A stretch of 64,000 bases of DNA from the NCBI GenBank assembly GCA_966674685.1, contig CBKWJC010000001.1, forward strand, positions 92,667-156,666, read 5' to 3'. Every line of letters starts with the position of its first letter. Position 1 is the stretch's first letter. Under the pieces are notes generated by a model. It saw only the letters and a list, made by a program, of their open reading frames with translations, was not told where the DNA came from and made no database searches. Both the position numbers and the translations under genes were made by a program. This document shows, in pieces, positions 33,342 to 41,995 of the stretch. This stretch comes from Thainema sp966674685. GTDB lineage: Bacteria; Cyanobacteriota; Cyanobacteriia; Phormidesmidales; Phormidesmidaceae.

Positions 33342-34538
33342 ATGTCTCCCTGTTGCCGTCAAGAAAAACTCTTAGCCATGTGTAACTTCTACCTATCGCT
33401 TCTATCTACCCTTTCTCCCCTCGTTCTCGCGCTTTGCACAGACACGGTTCATCCCTCCTCAACGCATCGGGTTTCGGAGCAGCACCATGCAGAAGTCGAA
33501 GTGCTGACTGAATTAGGCTGGCAGCAATATCGTCGGCAGCAATATGCGGCTGCGATCGCAACTTTTCAAGCCATTTTGCGAATCTATCGGCAACTAGGAC
33601 GCCACGCCAACGCCAGCGACTTGCTCAACTGTATTCGCTTGGTACAGGCTCACGCCCAGGAAACAGCCCCTTCAAGTATTCATGCCCAATTATCTTCAGC
33701 TCAAACCATCCTGCGCCTCGACCCCAATCTAGACGGTAGTGCCACTGAAAGTGCCCATCAGCTAAGCAATTTTGCCGAAATGTACCGCCGTCTCGGTCAG
33801 TTTGATGAAGCTCTTCGTCTGCATCAGCAGGCACTCCAGTGTTTTAAGGACGCCAATGACCTGCGCGGCATGGGTCGCACTCTGAATAATTTGGGCCTGA
33901 TCTATAGCGGCATTGGCCAGTACAGCCGTGCTCAAACACTTGCTCAATCCGCGATCAGTGTTCTACAAGATGCCAACGATATTGCCGGAGAAGCTGCGGC
34001 TCGGCACAATTTGGGGGTCGCTTGCCTCAAGCTGGGTCGCTATAACCAGGCCATTACCTCATTTCACACGTCACTGACCCTGCGCCAGCAAACGGATGAT
34101 ACCGTCGGTATGGCCGCATCACTCAGCTATCTCGGTCTCACCTATCGCTATCTCAACTACTCGCTAACCTCGCTGCGTTACTACTACAGCGCCTTGTGGA
34201 TACGGCAGGCCAGTGCCGACAGTGCGGGCGAAGCAACGACGTTGGGACACATTGCAGGCATCTACCGCCAAATGGGTCAGTTCCACTGGGCCATCCAGTG
34301 CGATCAGCAGGCTCTAGCTCTCTTTCAACTTTTAGGGAATAAGAAAGGGATTGGCAGAGTGCTATGCAACCTAGGCAAAGTGTATGAAGCCATTGGTCAG
34401 CCCGCTAAAGCCCTTCATTTTTATCAGCAATCTCTTACTGTCCTCCGTGCGATCGCAGATTACAACGGTGAATCTGCTGCCCTAGAAAGCATCGACAATA
34501 TTTATCATCAAATTCATTTAGCAGAATTCGCCAGCTAA
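33342..34538 (+). CDS. Tetratricopeptide repeat protein
   Basis: 398 residues. A hydrophobic N-terminus (CNFYLSLLSTLSPLVLALC) suggests a signal peptide or anchor; the true start may be the ATG at 33378 just before it. After a short linker there are about seven TPR units of about 40 residues, starting near residue 50 (ELGWQQYRRQQYAAAIATFQ; RLGQFDEALRLHQQALQCFK; GIGQYSRAQTLAQSAISVLQ; KLGRYNQAITSFHTSLTLRQ; QMGQFHWAIQCDQQALALFQ; AIGQPAKALHFYQQSLTVLR). The order and GxAxxLxxLG spacing match the LGN/Rapsyn-like TPRs common in cyanobacteria. Role unknown. Confidence 0.85.
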   Translation: MSPCCRQEKLLAMCNFYLSLLSTLSPLVLALCTDTVHPSSTHRVSEQHHAEVEVLTELGWQQYRRQQYAAAIATFQAILRIYRQLGRHANASDLLNCIRLVQAHAQETAPSSIHAQLSSAQTILRLDPNLDGSATESAHQLSNFAEMYRRLGQFDEALRLHQQALQCFKDANDLRGMGRTLNNLGLIYSGIGQYSRAQTLAQSAISVLQDANDIAGEAAARHNLGVACLKLGRYNQAITSFHTSLTLRQQTDDTVGMAASLSYLGLTYRYLNYSLTSLRYYYSALWIRQASADSAGEATTLGHIAGIYRQMGQFHWAIQCDQQALALFQLLGNKKGIGRVLCNLGKVYEAIGQPAKALHFYQQSLTVLRAIADYNGESAALESIDNIYHQIHLAEFAS

Positions 34539-34575
34539 ACTCAACGGCACCCGAAAAGGCCATTGGTATCGATAA

Positions 34576-34618
34576 CTAAGAAACTGCGATCGCACTTCTC
34601 TAAGAAACTGCGATCGCA
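34576..34618. repeat. Two 19-bp direct repeats with HIP1
   Basis: CTAAGAAACTGCGATCGCA occurs at 34576-34594 and again at 34600-34618, a 24-nt period. Each unit carries the HIP1 octamer. It lies between the convergent TPR and RND genes. Confidence 0.85.
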
Positions 34619-34629
34619 TATTAGTTTGT

Positions 34630-37600
34630 TCATTCGCTACAGATAGAGCCAACCGATGGTTGGGTTGCTTCATTACTGGTTGTGCTGGTTGAGAACGCAG
34701 CCTCTAGATCTACAGGTTTGGGCTTGGGCATAAACCAGCGGCCAAACTTGGCATAAAGGGCTGGAATCACCAGTAGGGTTAGCGCAGTTGAGGTAAACAA
34801 GCCACCCAGTACCACAATGGCCAGGGGTTGCAGGATTTCATTTCCGGCTCCGCTGGCAATGGCTAGGGGCAACATACCCAACGCCGATGTGAGCGCCGTC
34901 ATCAGGATGGCGTTGACTCGTTCTAGTGAGCCCGTGACGATCACCTCCTTCAGTGGCATCCCCTGAGCAAACTTGTCGTTGTAGTTGTCCACCAGCAGCA
35001 AGCCGTTGCGAACGGCTACGCCGAATAGGGTGATGAAGCCGATCAGCGAGGCCACCGACATTACGCTTCCGGTCAGCACAATGGAGACAATACCGCCCAC
35101 CAGTGCCAAGGGCAAGTTAAGCATGATGGCAAGGGTGGCAGGCAGCGACTTGACGGAGAAAAGCATCAGCACAGCGATGACGATAGCTGCCAGAATGCTG
35201 AAGACGAGTAGGCTGTTGGTTGCCCGCTGCTCGGATTCAAACTGGCCGCCGTACTGAATGAAGTAGCCACTAGGCAACTGTATGCGATCTCGAATCTGGG
35301 CTTGAATATCGCGGACGACGCTGCCCAGATCCCGCTCGGCGACGTTGGCGGAAACAACGATCAGACGCGACACATCTTCCCGATTCACCACGTTTGCGCC
35401 CATACCGTAGTCGATATCAGCGACGGTATCCAGGGTGATCATGGCTCCTGACGGCAGCGAGACGGGAATCGCGCGGATGGCATCCAAGTTACTCCGCTCC
35501 GATTCAGGTAAGGCGACGAAAATGTCGATCAGCTGCTGGTCTTCCGTAATCTGGGAGACGACTTGACCATTGAGTGCGGTTTCCACCACGTCCGACAGTT
35601 GCGCCATCGTCAGCCCGTATTCAGCAGCAGCGGCTCGGTCATACTGAATTTGAACCTGGCGAATGGGCAACTGTGGCTCAAGCTGTAAGTCCACAACGCC
35701 TGCAATGGGTTCAATTACATCGCGCACCTGTTCGCCGATGCGCCGCAGTTCCGCTAAGTCGGGGCCAAAGATTTTAATTGCGATCGCACTTCGCACCCCA
35801 GACAGCACTTCATCCATGCGGTGAGAGATGAAGCCGCCGATATTAGGAGCGACACCGGGCAGTTGCAGAAAGGCTTCCCGCAGCTCTTGGATACTGGCTT
35901 CCCGATCTTTAAGCGCCAGATCACTGAGTTCAATATCAACGTGGGCCATGTTGACCCCAGCGCCATCGGCATCACCGGGCGCGCGTCCGGCTCGCACCTG
36001 CACCCACTCATAGAGGGGATTATCTTGGAGCGAGTTCGACAGCGCCCTGCCTGCCCCGTTGGTAATATCCAGCGATACACCGGGGAACAGCACCATCGAA
36101 TTGACCAGGGATTTTTCCTGGAACTCGGGCAGAAAGACCCGTCCCAGAGATGGCACCACGGCCACTGCGGCCACTAAGATCGCCAGCGCCAGCGCCAAGA
36201 TAATTTGGGGGGCGCGCAGCGACAGATTGAGCAGTGGGCGATACAGCCGTTCCGCCAGTCGCGAGATTAATGTCCCTTCCTGGGGTAGCGTTTGATTGGC
36301 TAGCAAAATGGCACAGAGGGCAGGCGAAAGCGTCATCGCCACCAGCGTTGAAGCCACAATCGAGAACAAGTAGGCCAGTCCCATCGGGGCGAAGATCCGT
36401 CCTTCTACCCCCGTTAAGCTAAAAATGGGAGCAAACACAACGACAATAATCACCGTCGAGAAAATCACGGCCAGCCGCACCTGCACCGAAGTGTCATACA
36501 CCACTTGGAACGGGTGCTTGGGATTGCCCTGCGCCTGATTGGTGCGGAGGCCGCGATAGCAGTTCTCCATATCGACGATCGCATCATCGACCACTGAACC
36601 AATCGCTACCACCAAGCCGCCCAGCGTCATGGTGTTGATACCCAGACCGAAGGCTTTCATCAGCATCAGCCCCACCAGCAGCGACAGGGGAATGGCGCTG
36701 AGCGTAATCACTGCCGTGCGCCAGTTCATCAAAAACAGCAGCATGATCACCGACACGATGATGATGCCCTGAATCAGAGAGCCGCTGACGTTGCGAATGG
36801 CGGAGTCAATAAAGTTGGACTGGCGGAAGGTGCGCGTCACCTGCACATCCGCTGGAAAGGTTGGCTGCAAGGAGGCCATCACCTCTTCGACCGCTTGGGT
36901 GACGGTGGGCGTGTCCACCTCCGGCTGCTTGTTGATCATCAGCACCACCGCTGGCTGACCGTTCAGGCTGGCATCGCCACGCTTCAGGGCTGAGCCAGTT
37001 TTCACCTCGGCCACATCCTGTAGCAGAATCGGTTCCCCAGTTTCCGCTTTCACCACCGACTGCCGCAAGTCGTCGATTGAGTCCACCTGACCCATGCCCC
37101 GGATCAGCAACTCCTGGCCGCCACCGATTAGAAAGCCACCTGGCGCACTGGAGTTTGCCCCTCTAGCGGCCTCTACCACTTCGTTGATCGACACACCCTG
37201 CGATCGCAGTTTTTCGGGGTCAACCAGCACCTGCTCTTGGCGTTCGTCTCCGCCGTAGATGGTGACTTGTGAGACTCCCGGCACGGAAAGGAGCTGATTT
37301 TTGAGCGTGGCCTCCACTAGCCGACGCAAATCCATCAGTGAGGTTCGTCCCTGGCCATCAACGGTAAAGGCATACTGCAAAATGGTGCCTAAGGGGGACA
37401 CCAGCGGCGAGATCTGTGGGGGATGAGCGCTTTCCGGAAGCTGGCTGGTGATCTGCTGCAGCCGTTCGGTGACGGACTGCCGCGCCTGATAGATATCCGC
37501 GTTCTGGTCAAACACCACCTGCACCATCGACAGCCCCACCCTGGAGGACGAGCGCACGGTGGTGACACCGGGTAAACCATTCACCGCACTCTCAATCGGC

Positions 37601-37815
37601 ACGGTAATTTGAGTTTCGACTTCCTCTGGCGCGAGGCCAACGGCTTCGGTTTGGATATCCACCTGGGGCGGCGCGAAGGGCGGAAACACATCCAGCGGCA
37701 TTTGGGTGACGCTGAAAACACCCCAAATCGTAATCACAACGGCGGCGGCCACGATCAACCACCGCTGGGCAATGGAATTCTTGAGAATCTGATTGAGCAG
37801 TGAATTCAGCATCAC
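34630..37815 (-). CDS. RND-family efflux pump permease (CzcA/CusA-like)
   Basis: 1061 residues, full length. Twelve membrane helices and two large periplasmic loops are expected. Family marks are WLIVAAAVVITIWGVFSVTQ at the first helix, DVFPPFAPPQVDIQTEAVGL, and helix IV with VVDDAIVDMEN around residue 410. The latter is the variant found in a broad cyanobacterial/bacteroidete group; it lacks the DFG...DGAV form seen in characterised CzcA and CusA. So heavy-metal export is likely from family and context, but the metal (or another substrate) is not proven. It starts 3 nt after the adaptor stop. An RppA/RppB two-component system is divergent upstream, as in the nickel nrs locus of Synechocystis. 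Confidence 0.9.
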   Translation of the reverse strand: MMLNSLLNQILKNSIAQRWLIVAAAVVITIWGVFSVTQMPLDVFPPFAPPQVDIQTEAVGLAPEEVETQITVPIESAVNGLPGVTTVRSSSRVGLSMVQVVFDQNADIYQARQSVTERLQQITSQLPESAHPPQISPLVSPLGTILQYAFTVDGQGRTSLMDLRRLVEATLKNQLLSVPGVSQVTIYGGDERQEQVLVDPEKLRSQGVSINEVVEAARGANSSAPGGFLIGGGQELLIRGMGQVDSIDDLRQSVVKAETGEPILLQDVAEVKTGSALKRGDASLNGQPAVVLMINKQPEVDTPTVTQAVEEVMASLQPTFPADVQVTRTFRQSNFIDSAIRNVSGSLIQGIIIVSVIMLLFLMNWRTAVITLSAIPLSLLVGLMLMKAFGLGINTMTLGGLVVAIGSVVDDAIVDMENCYRGLRTNQAQGNPKHPFQVVYDTSVQVRLAVIFSTVIIVVVFAPIFSLTGVEGRIFAPMGLAYLFSIVASTLVAMTLSPALCAILLANQTLPQEGTLISRLAERLYRPLLNLSLRAPQIILALALAILVAAVAVVPSLGRVFLPEFQEKSLVNSMVLFPGVSLDITNGAGRALSNSLQDNPLYEWVQVRAGRAPGDADGAGVNMAHVDIELSDLALKDREASIQELREAFLQLPGVAPNIGGFISHRMDEVLSGVRSAIAIKIFGPDLAELRRIGEQVRDVIEPIAGVVDLQLEPQLPIRQVQIQYDRAAAAEYGLTMAQLSDVVETALNGQVVSQITEDQQLIDIFVALPESERSNLDAIRAIPVSLPSGAMITLDTVADIDYGMGANVVNREDVSRLIVVSANVAERDLGSVVRDIQAQIRDRIQLPSGYFIQYGGQFESEQRATNSLLVFSILAAIVIAVLMLFSVKSLPATLAIMLNLPLALVGGIVSIVLTGSVMSVASLIGFITLFGVAVRNGLLLVDNYNDKFAQGMPLKEVIVTGSLERVNAILMTALTSALGMLPLAIASGAGNEILQPLAIVVLGGLFTSTALTLLVIPALYAKFGRWFMPKPKPVDLEAAFSTSTTSNEATQPSVGSICSE

Positions 37816-37818
37816 TGA

Positions 37819-38553
37819 TTAGAATCCCCCCCGCTTGTTGGAAAAGGTGCTGCGCTTCTTCCGACCCGTTATCATCACCAAGACAGCAAAGATCGCGAGG
37901 ATGCCGCCACTTGCGATCGCAAATTGGCCCATCGGGAAACCAGCGGCGGATGACTCAGCCGTTTCCGTCGGTTGCTGAGCTAAATCTGATGCAGCGGTGT
38001 CTTCGGTCTGAATGAAATTGCCCTCGGCATCGTGACTATGGGGAATGCCTGCTGCATCCGCTTGGGCATGAGCTTCATCGGTCATGGGCGCTGCTGCACT
38101 CTCGGCGCTTTCGGCACTCTCTGCTGCACCCGGAGCTGCTTCAGCGGTTTGAGTTTTCCGCGACTCGGCATAGAGCGACAAACTGCCCTGGGTGACGAGA
38201 TTTTCGCCAACCGAGAGTCCTTCAACCACTTCGATTAGGTCGCCTTGAGTCGCACCTGTGACGACATCGACTGGCTCGTAGTAGCCCTCGTACTGCACAA
38301 ACACAAGCTGCCGACCATTATCATCAACCAGCGCCGTCACCGGAATCAAAACGGCGTTGCTGCCATCAACGGCAAGCTCAATGGGGGAAACTTGAATGCC
38401 CAGGAGTGAATCGGTTTCCATATTGACTTCGACCCGGTTCACCCCGCCAGTGGCCTGGAACTCGTCTCCGTGACCGACGTGAGCTAAGGCCGCAGACGTG
38501 CCAATGGACAAGCTGATAGCCAGCAGTGAACCGATTAACGATAAGGGTTTCAT
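37819..38553 (-). CDS. Shortened CzcB/NrsB-like periplasmic adaptor
   Basis: 244 residues from the ATG at 38553, which follows a strong GGAGG. The larger open frame to 38826 runs into the regulator gene and is rejected. There is a signal peptide (LIGSLLAISLSIGTSAALAH), then one beta-barrel/membrane-proximal-like domain (VEVNMETDSLLGIQVSPIEL; LIPVTALVDDNGRQLVFVQY; VVTGATQGDLIEVVEGLSVG ENLVTQGS, in pieces), an Ala/Glu/His-rich linker (EAHAQADAAGIPHSHDAEGN) and one C-terminal membrane helix. The N-terminal lipoyl and alpha-hairpin domains of usual RND adaptors are missing. It is translationally close to the pump gene (3-nt gap), so both likely act together. Confidence 0.8.
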   Translation of the reverse strand: MKPLSLIGSLLAISLSIGTSAALAHVGHGDEFQATGGVNRVEVNMETDSLLGIQVSPIELAVDGSNAVLIPVTALVDDNGRQLVFVQYEGYYEPVDVVTGATQGDLIEVVEGLSVGENLVTQGSLSLYAESRKTQTAEAAPGAAESAESAESAAAPMTDEAHAQADAAGIPHSHDAEGNFIQTEDTAASDLAQQPTETAESSAAGFPMGQFAIASGGILAIFAVLVMITGRKKRSTFSNKRGGF

Positions 38554-38695
38554 CTCATCCTCCTCACAGGCGCGATAGATTTTGCATAAAAATCCCCAAC
38601 AGGGTGCCACAGGACAGATGAAATTCAGATGAAACGGCAGCGACTTCGGTAGAATCGACCTCGTGGTTGATCGCGTGAGTGGTGAATCCAATAAG

Positions 38696-38743
38696 TTTTG
38701 ATGATTGCTGTGCGGCGCTAGCGCCGCACAGCAATCATCAAAA
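38696..38743. repeat. Perfect 48-bp palindrome in a divergent promoter region
   Basis: Two 24-nt arms meet without a loop at 38719|38720, centred on GGCGC-TAGCGCC. The outer ends are TTTTGATGATTGC and GCAATCATCAAAA. It lies between the adaptor start (38553) and the regulator start (38780), 37 nt before the latter, so it is inside the control region of the two-component system. It resembles the other loop-less or small-loop palindromes of the window in size, not in sequence. Confidence 0.9.
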
Positions 38744-38779
38744 AACCCATCAAAATAAAGTCGGCGGACTACTAGTAAG

Positions 38780-39472
38780 ATGCGAGTGCTCTTAGTTGAA
38801 GATGAAGAAGCGCTGGGACTGGCCATTAAGCAAGTCCTGGTGAGTGAAAAGTACGTCGTGGACTGGGTAACGGACGGTGCTCAAGCCTGGTACTGCCTGG
38901 AAAACCAGTGGGCCGACTACACCGTTGCCATCTTTGACTGGCTGCTGCCGGAACTCTCTGGCCTGGAGCTGTGCCAGCGATTGCGATCGCAACATAATGC
39001 CCTGCCCGTTCTAATGCTGACCGCGCTGGGTCAAGCTGAAAATCGCGTCACGGGTCTCGATGCCGGAGCCGATGATTATTTAGTGAAACCCTTCATCATG
39101 GAAGAACTGCTGGCCCGTCTGCGAGCACTCCAGCGCCGCGCACCCCAGTTACGACCCGAAATGATTACCGTGGGGCCGTTTGCGTTGGATGATGCCAACA
39201 CGACACTGCACGTTCAGCAGCCCAACCAGCCCCAGCAGTCCATTCCACTGACGCTGAAAGAATTTCAGGTTTTGGCCTATCTAATGCAAAACTGCGATCG
39301 CATTATCCCCGGCAGCAAGCTACGGTCTCAGCTCTGGGATATTGACGAAGAACCCGTCAGCAACGTTGTCGCCGCTCAAATTCGCCTCCTGCGCCGCAAG
39401 TTTGCCCGCTATGGCTGCGACTCCCCCATCGAAACGGTGCCGGGTCAGGGCTATCGGTTTCCGTCACTGTGA
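38780..39472 (+). CDS. rppA: OmpR-family response regulator (RppA/NrsR-like)
   Basis: 230 residues. The receiver domain has the phospho-acceptor Asp53 in VAIFDWLLPELSG and the Lys in DDYLVKPF. A winged-helix DNA-binding domain follows (LTLKEFQVLAYLMQNCDRII, then VPGQGYRFPSL at the end). The FDWLLPELSGLELC pattern is that of RppA, called NrsR where it controls nickel export in Synechocystis. It is divergent from the RND adaptor-pump pair and 39 nt ahead of its kinase gene, so it most likely controls the pump. Confidence 0.88.
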   Translation: MRVLLVEDEEALGLAIKQVLVSEKYVVDWVTDGAQAWYCLENQWADYTVAIFDWLLPELSGLELCQRLRSQHNALPVLMLTALGQAENRVTGLDAGADDYLVKPFIMEELLARLRALQRRAPQLRPEMITVGPFALDDANTTLHVQQPNQPQQSIPLTLKEFQVLAYLMQNCDRIIPGSKLRSQLWDIDEEPVSNVVAAQIRLLRRKFARYGCDSPIETVPGQGYRFPSL

Positions 39473-39473
39473 T

Positions 39474-39510
39474 TAATCCTGATTAACCCCGATTAACCCT
39501 GATCAACCAC
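39474..39510. repeat. Short GATTAACC direct repeats between regulator and kinase
   Basis: TGATTAATCC, TGATTAACCCC, GATTAACCC and TGATCAACC follow each other between the rppA-like stop and the kinase start, with a period of about 10-11 nt. They may be a by-product of slippage or may affect coupling of the two genes. Confidence 0.6.
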
Positions 39511-39511
39511 C

Positions 39512-40930
39512 ATGATCAACCCGCTCAGTAGCCAACAACTGTTTCACCGCAGCCGGATTCGATTGGCCTGCTGGTTTACGCTGGCAATGGGCGGAATTCT
39601 CAGCCTGTCTGGGTTCGCCATGTATCGCGCCTTTGGGCAAGCCAACTGGGTCGCCCTAGAGCGAGAAGTGGAATCCATCGCCGGAACCCTGCACGACAGC
39701 CTAGAACCCATGCTGCCTGCATCCGGCGATCCAACCGCTGTGCTGCAACAGGTGTTTCCCGACCTCTGCGTGGTTGATCAGCCCTGTGATCCGAACCCAA
39801 CCCTGATTCAACGTCACACCACCGGAATTAGCGATCGCACCATTTATTACATCCGCCTGTTTGATCATCACGGCAATCTGCTGGCCTTTTCTCCCGATCA
39901 GCCGCTGCCGCTAGCGGATACCCTCAATCCCGCCGAATGGCAAACTTTTCAATCCGCCGAGGGCATCCGCTACCACCAGTTCACCACCATTCTGCACAGT
40001 GCAGACACTCACCCTCCAGCCAGCGGCGGCCACAGTCATCCCTCCTGGGGGTATCTGCAAATTGGGCGCACCCTCGCTCCCCTGGATGCCGAAACCCGTC
40101 GGCTGCAGTGGATCTTGTCACTGGGCTTGCCGTTAGCTTTAACTCTGGTTGCCGCTTCCGGTTGGTGGCTCTCCGGCATTGCCATGCAGCCCATCTATCA
40201 GTCCTATCAGCAGCAGCAGCAGTTCACTGCCAATGCCGCTCACGAGCTGCGCTCTCCGCTGGCCAGTCTGCTGGCAACCGTGGAGGCCATCCTCCGACTG
40301 CCCGCTCACCTCCAGCAGGACATCCCGCCCATGCTGCACACCGTCGAGCGCCAGGGTCGCCGCCTGAGCCAGCTAGTCACCGATCTGCTCCTCTTGACCA
40401 GCCTGGAGCAAGACCCGTCGCTCAAGTCGGCTCAACCCTGCTGCCTCAACGACTTAATCGCCGACCTAACCGAGGAACTGCTGGAGCTAGCGACCATTTC
40501 AGACATCCATCTAACCAGTCAGATGCCAGACACCGAACTGTACGTTCTCGGTCATGAATCGCAGCTCTATCGCCTCGTCTCGAATTTGATCGCCAATGCC
40601 ATTCACTACACCCCGGCAGGCGGCTCAGTTCAAATCACATTAGCGGCGCATGAGGGCTTCACAACCTATGCCAAACCCTATCGACCGCGCACGGCGACCA
40701 TCACGATTAAAGATACGGGGATCGGCATTCCCCCCGTTGAACAGCACCGGATCTTTGAACGCTTTTACCGCGTCGATAGCGATCGCTCTCGCAAAACGGG
40801 CGGCACCGGATTAGGACTGGCCATTGCCCAAGCGATCGCGCACCGTCACCAAGGCCACATCACCGTCCAGAGCGAAGTTGGCCACGGCAGCATCTTCACA
40901 ATTCACTTACCCTGTATCAGTAAAATTTGA
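39512..40930 (+). CDS. rppB: Sensor histidine kinase (RppB/NrsS-like)
   Basis: 472 residues. Two membrane helices (about residues 18-40 and 205-225) frame a periplasmic sensor region of about 165 residues that contains a DTHPPASGGHSHP patch, which could bind a metal. The phospho-acceptor is His244 in ANAAHELRSPLASLLATVEA. ATP-binding boxes are SNLIANAIHYTP (N), IKDTGIGIP (G1) and GGTGLGLAIAQAI (G2). The pattern is that of RppB/NrsS. It forms an operon with the response regulator. Confidence 0.9.
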   Translation: MINPLSSQQLFHRSRIRLACWFTLAMGGILSLSGFAMYRAFGQANWVALEREVESIAGTLHDSLEPMLPASGDPTAVLQQVFPDLCVVDQPCDPNPTLIQRHTTGISDRTIYYIRLFDHHGNLLAFSPDQPLPLADTLNPAEWQTFQSAEGIRYHQFTTILHSADTHPPASGGHSHPSWGYLQIGRTLAPLDAETRRLQWILSLGLPLALTLVAASGWWLSGIAMQPIYQSYQQQQQFTANAAHELRSPLASLLATVEAILRLPAHLQQDIPPMLHTVERQGRRLSQLVTDLLLLTSLEQDPSLKSAQPCCLNDLIADLTEELLELATISDIHLTSQMPDTELYVLGHESQLYRLVSNLIANAIHYTPAGGSVQITLAAHEGFTTYAKPYRPRTATITIKDTGIGIPPVEQHRIFERFYRVDSDRSRKTGGTGLGLAIAQAIAHRHQGHITVQSEVGHGSIFTIHLPCISKI

Positions 40931-41021
40931 CCGCCTCTTTTTTGCTAAGGTGTGTAATGAATTCCTTGCTTGATTCAAAGCAAGCAGGGGTTGAGTAACG
41001 TTTGGGAAATTGGCATCCATC

Positions 41022-41909
41022 GTGACATTAAAGCCAGATTGGTTGCGGGTCAAAGCGCCGCAGTGGGAACGGGTTGGAAATGTGAAGTCTCTTCTCCGGG
41101 ACTTGGAGTTGAATACCGTCTGTGAAGAAGCGTCCTGTCCCAATATTGGGGAGTGCTTCAGTCACGGTACGGCAACGTTTTTAATCATGGGGCCAGCCTG
41201 CACACGGGCTTGTCCCTACTGTGATATTGACTTCGAGAAAAAGCCCAAAGCGCTTGATCCCACAGAGCCGGAGCGCTTAGCTGAAGCCGTGCGCCGCATG
41301 GGGCTTAACCATGTGGTGATTACGTCGGTCAATCGCGATGATTTGCCGGATGGTGGAGCGGAACAGTTTGGCAAGTGTATTCAGGCCGTTCGTACCGCAT
41401 CGCCTCAAACGACAGTGGAAGTGCTAATTCCAGATTTGTGCGGTAACTGGGCAGCGCTTGATATTATTTTGGCGGCTCAGCCCGAAGTGCTGAATCACAA
41501 TACCGAAACCGTTCCTAGCTTGTATCGGCGAGTGCGGCCCCAGGGTAACTACGATCGCACATTGGAGCTACTCCAGCGGGTGCATGATCAAGCCCCTTGG
41601 ATCTACAGCAAATCGGGGATCATGGTGGGTCTCGGCGAAACTGATGTCGAAGTGCAGCAGGTGATGAAAGACCTGCGGGCAGTTCACTGCGACATTTTGA
41701 CGATTGGGCAGTATCTTCAGCCAACACCAAAGCATCTAGCGCTGAAAGCGTTCATCACGCCGGAACAGTTTGACGCTTGGCGGCAAATTGGCGAGGCGAT
41801 GGGATTTTTGCAAGTCGTGTCTTCTCCCTTGACTCGCAGTTCCTATCACGCGGAACAGGTGCGCGAACTGATGCAGCGCTATCCCCGTTCGGCTCCGTCT
41901 CTTGCCTAA
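41022..41909 (+). CDS. lipA: Lipoyl synthase (LipA)
   Basis: 295 residues from the GTG at 41022 (MTLKPDWLRVKAPQWERVG). A TTG at 41010 is also in frame. LipA is a radical SAM enzyme that inserts two sulfurs into octanoyl-protein to form lipoyl cofactors. The two cluster sites are visible: CEEASCPNIGEC (auxiliary cluster) and CTRACPYCDID (SAM cluster). The conserved C-terminal serine region is SSPLTRSSYHAEQV. Some cyanobacteria have two LipA forms; this one is complete. Confidence 0.95.
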   Translation: MTLKPDWLRVKAPQWERVGNVKSLLRDLELNTVCEEASCPNIGECFSHGTATFLIMGPACTRACPYCDIDFEKKPKALDPTEPERLAEAVRRMGLNHVVITSVNRDDLPDGGAEQFGKCIQAVRTASPQTTVEVLIPDLCGNWAALDIILAAQPEVLNHNTETVPSLYRRVRPQGNYDRTLELLQRVHDQAPWIYSKSGIMVGLGETDVEVQQVMKDLRAVHCDILTIGQYLQPTPKHLALKAFITPEQFDAWRQIGEAMGFLQVVSSPLTRSSYHAEQVRELMQRYPRSAPSLA

Positions 41910-41911
41910 CT

Positions 41912-41948
41912 GATAACTTTCAGGGCGCGGAGCGCCCTGAAAGTTATC
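41912..41948. repeat. Perfect palindrome, 17-bp stem, downstream of lipA
   Basis: Arms at 41912-41928 and 41932-41948 with loop GGA. The arm reads GATAACTTTCAGGGCGC. It begins 3 nt after the lipA stop. The inner GGCGC...GCGCC and the geometry (17-bp stem, 3-nt loop) are the same as the palindrome at 48355-48391. It lacks a T-run, so it is listed as a repeat, though it can still act on the lipA mRNA end. Confidence 0.9.
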
Positions 41949-41995
41949 TAACTGCATAAGTTCTGTATTTAACTGATTCAACTCGTAGAAGCTCA

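Noticed and set aside
34985..36422. Multiple plus-strand frames opposite the RND pump
   Set aside because: They are shadows of the pump coding strand with no independent start signals.
38554..38826. N-terminal extension of the RND adaptor
   Set aside because: It would run through the 48-bp palindrome into the regulator gene. The ATG at 38553 has a strong Shine-Dalgarno and a signal peptide.
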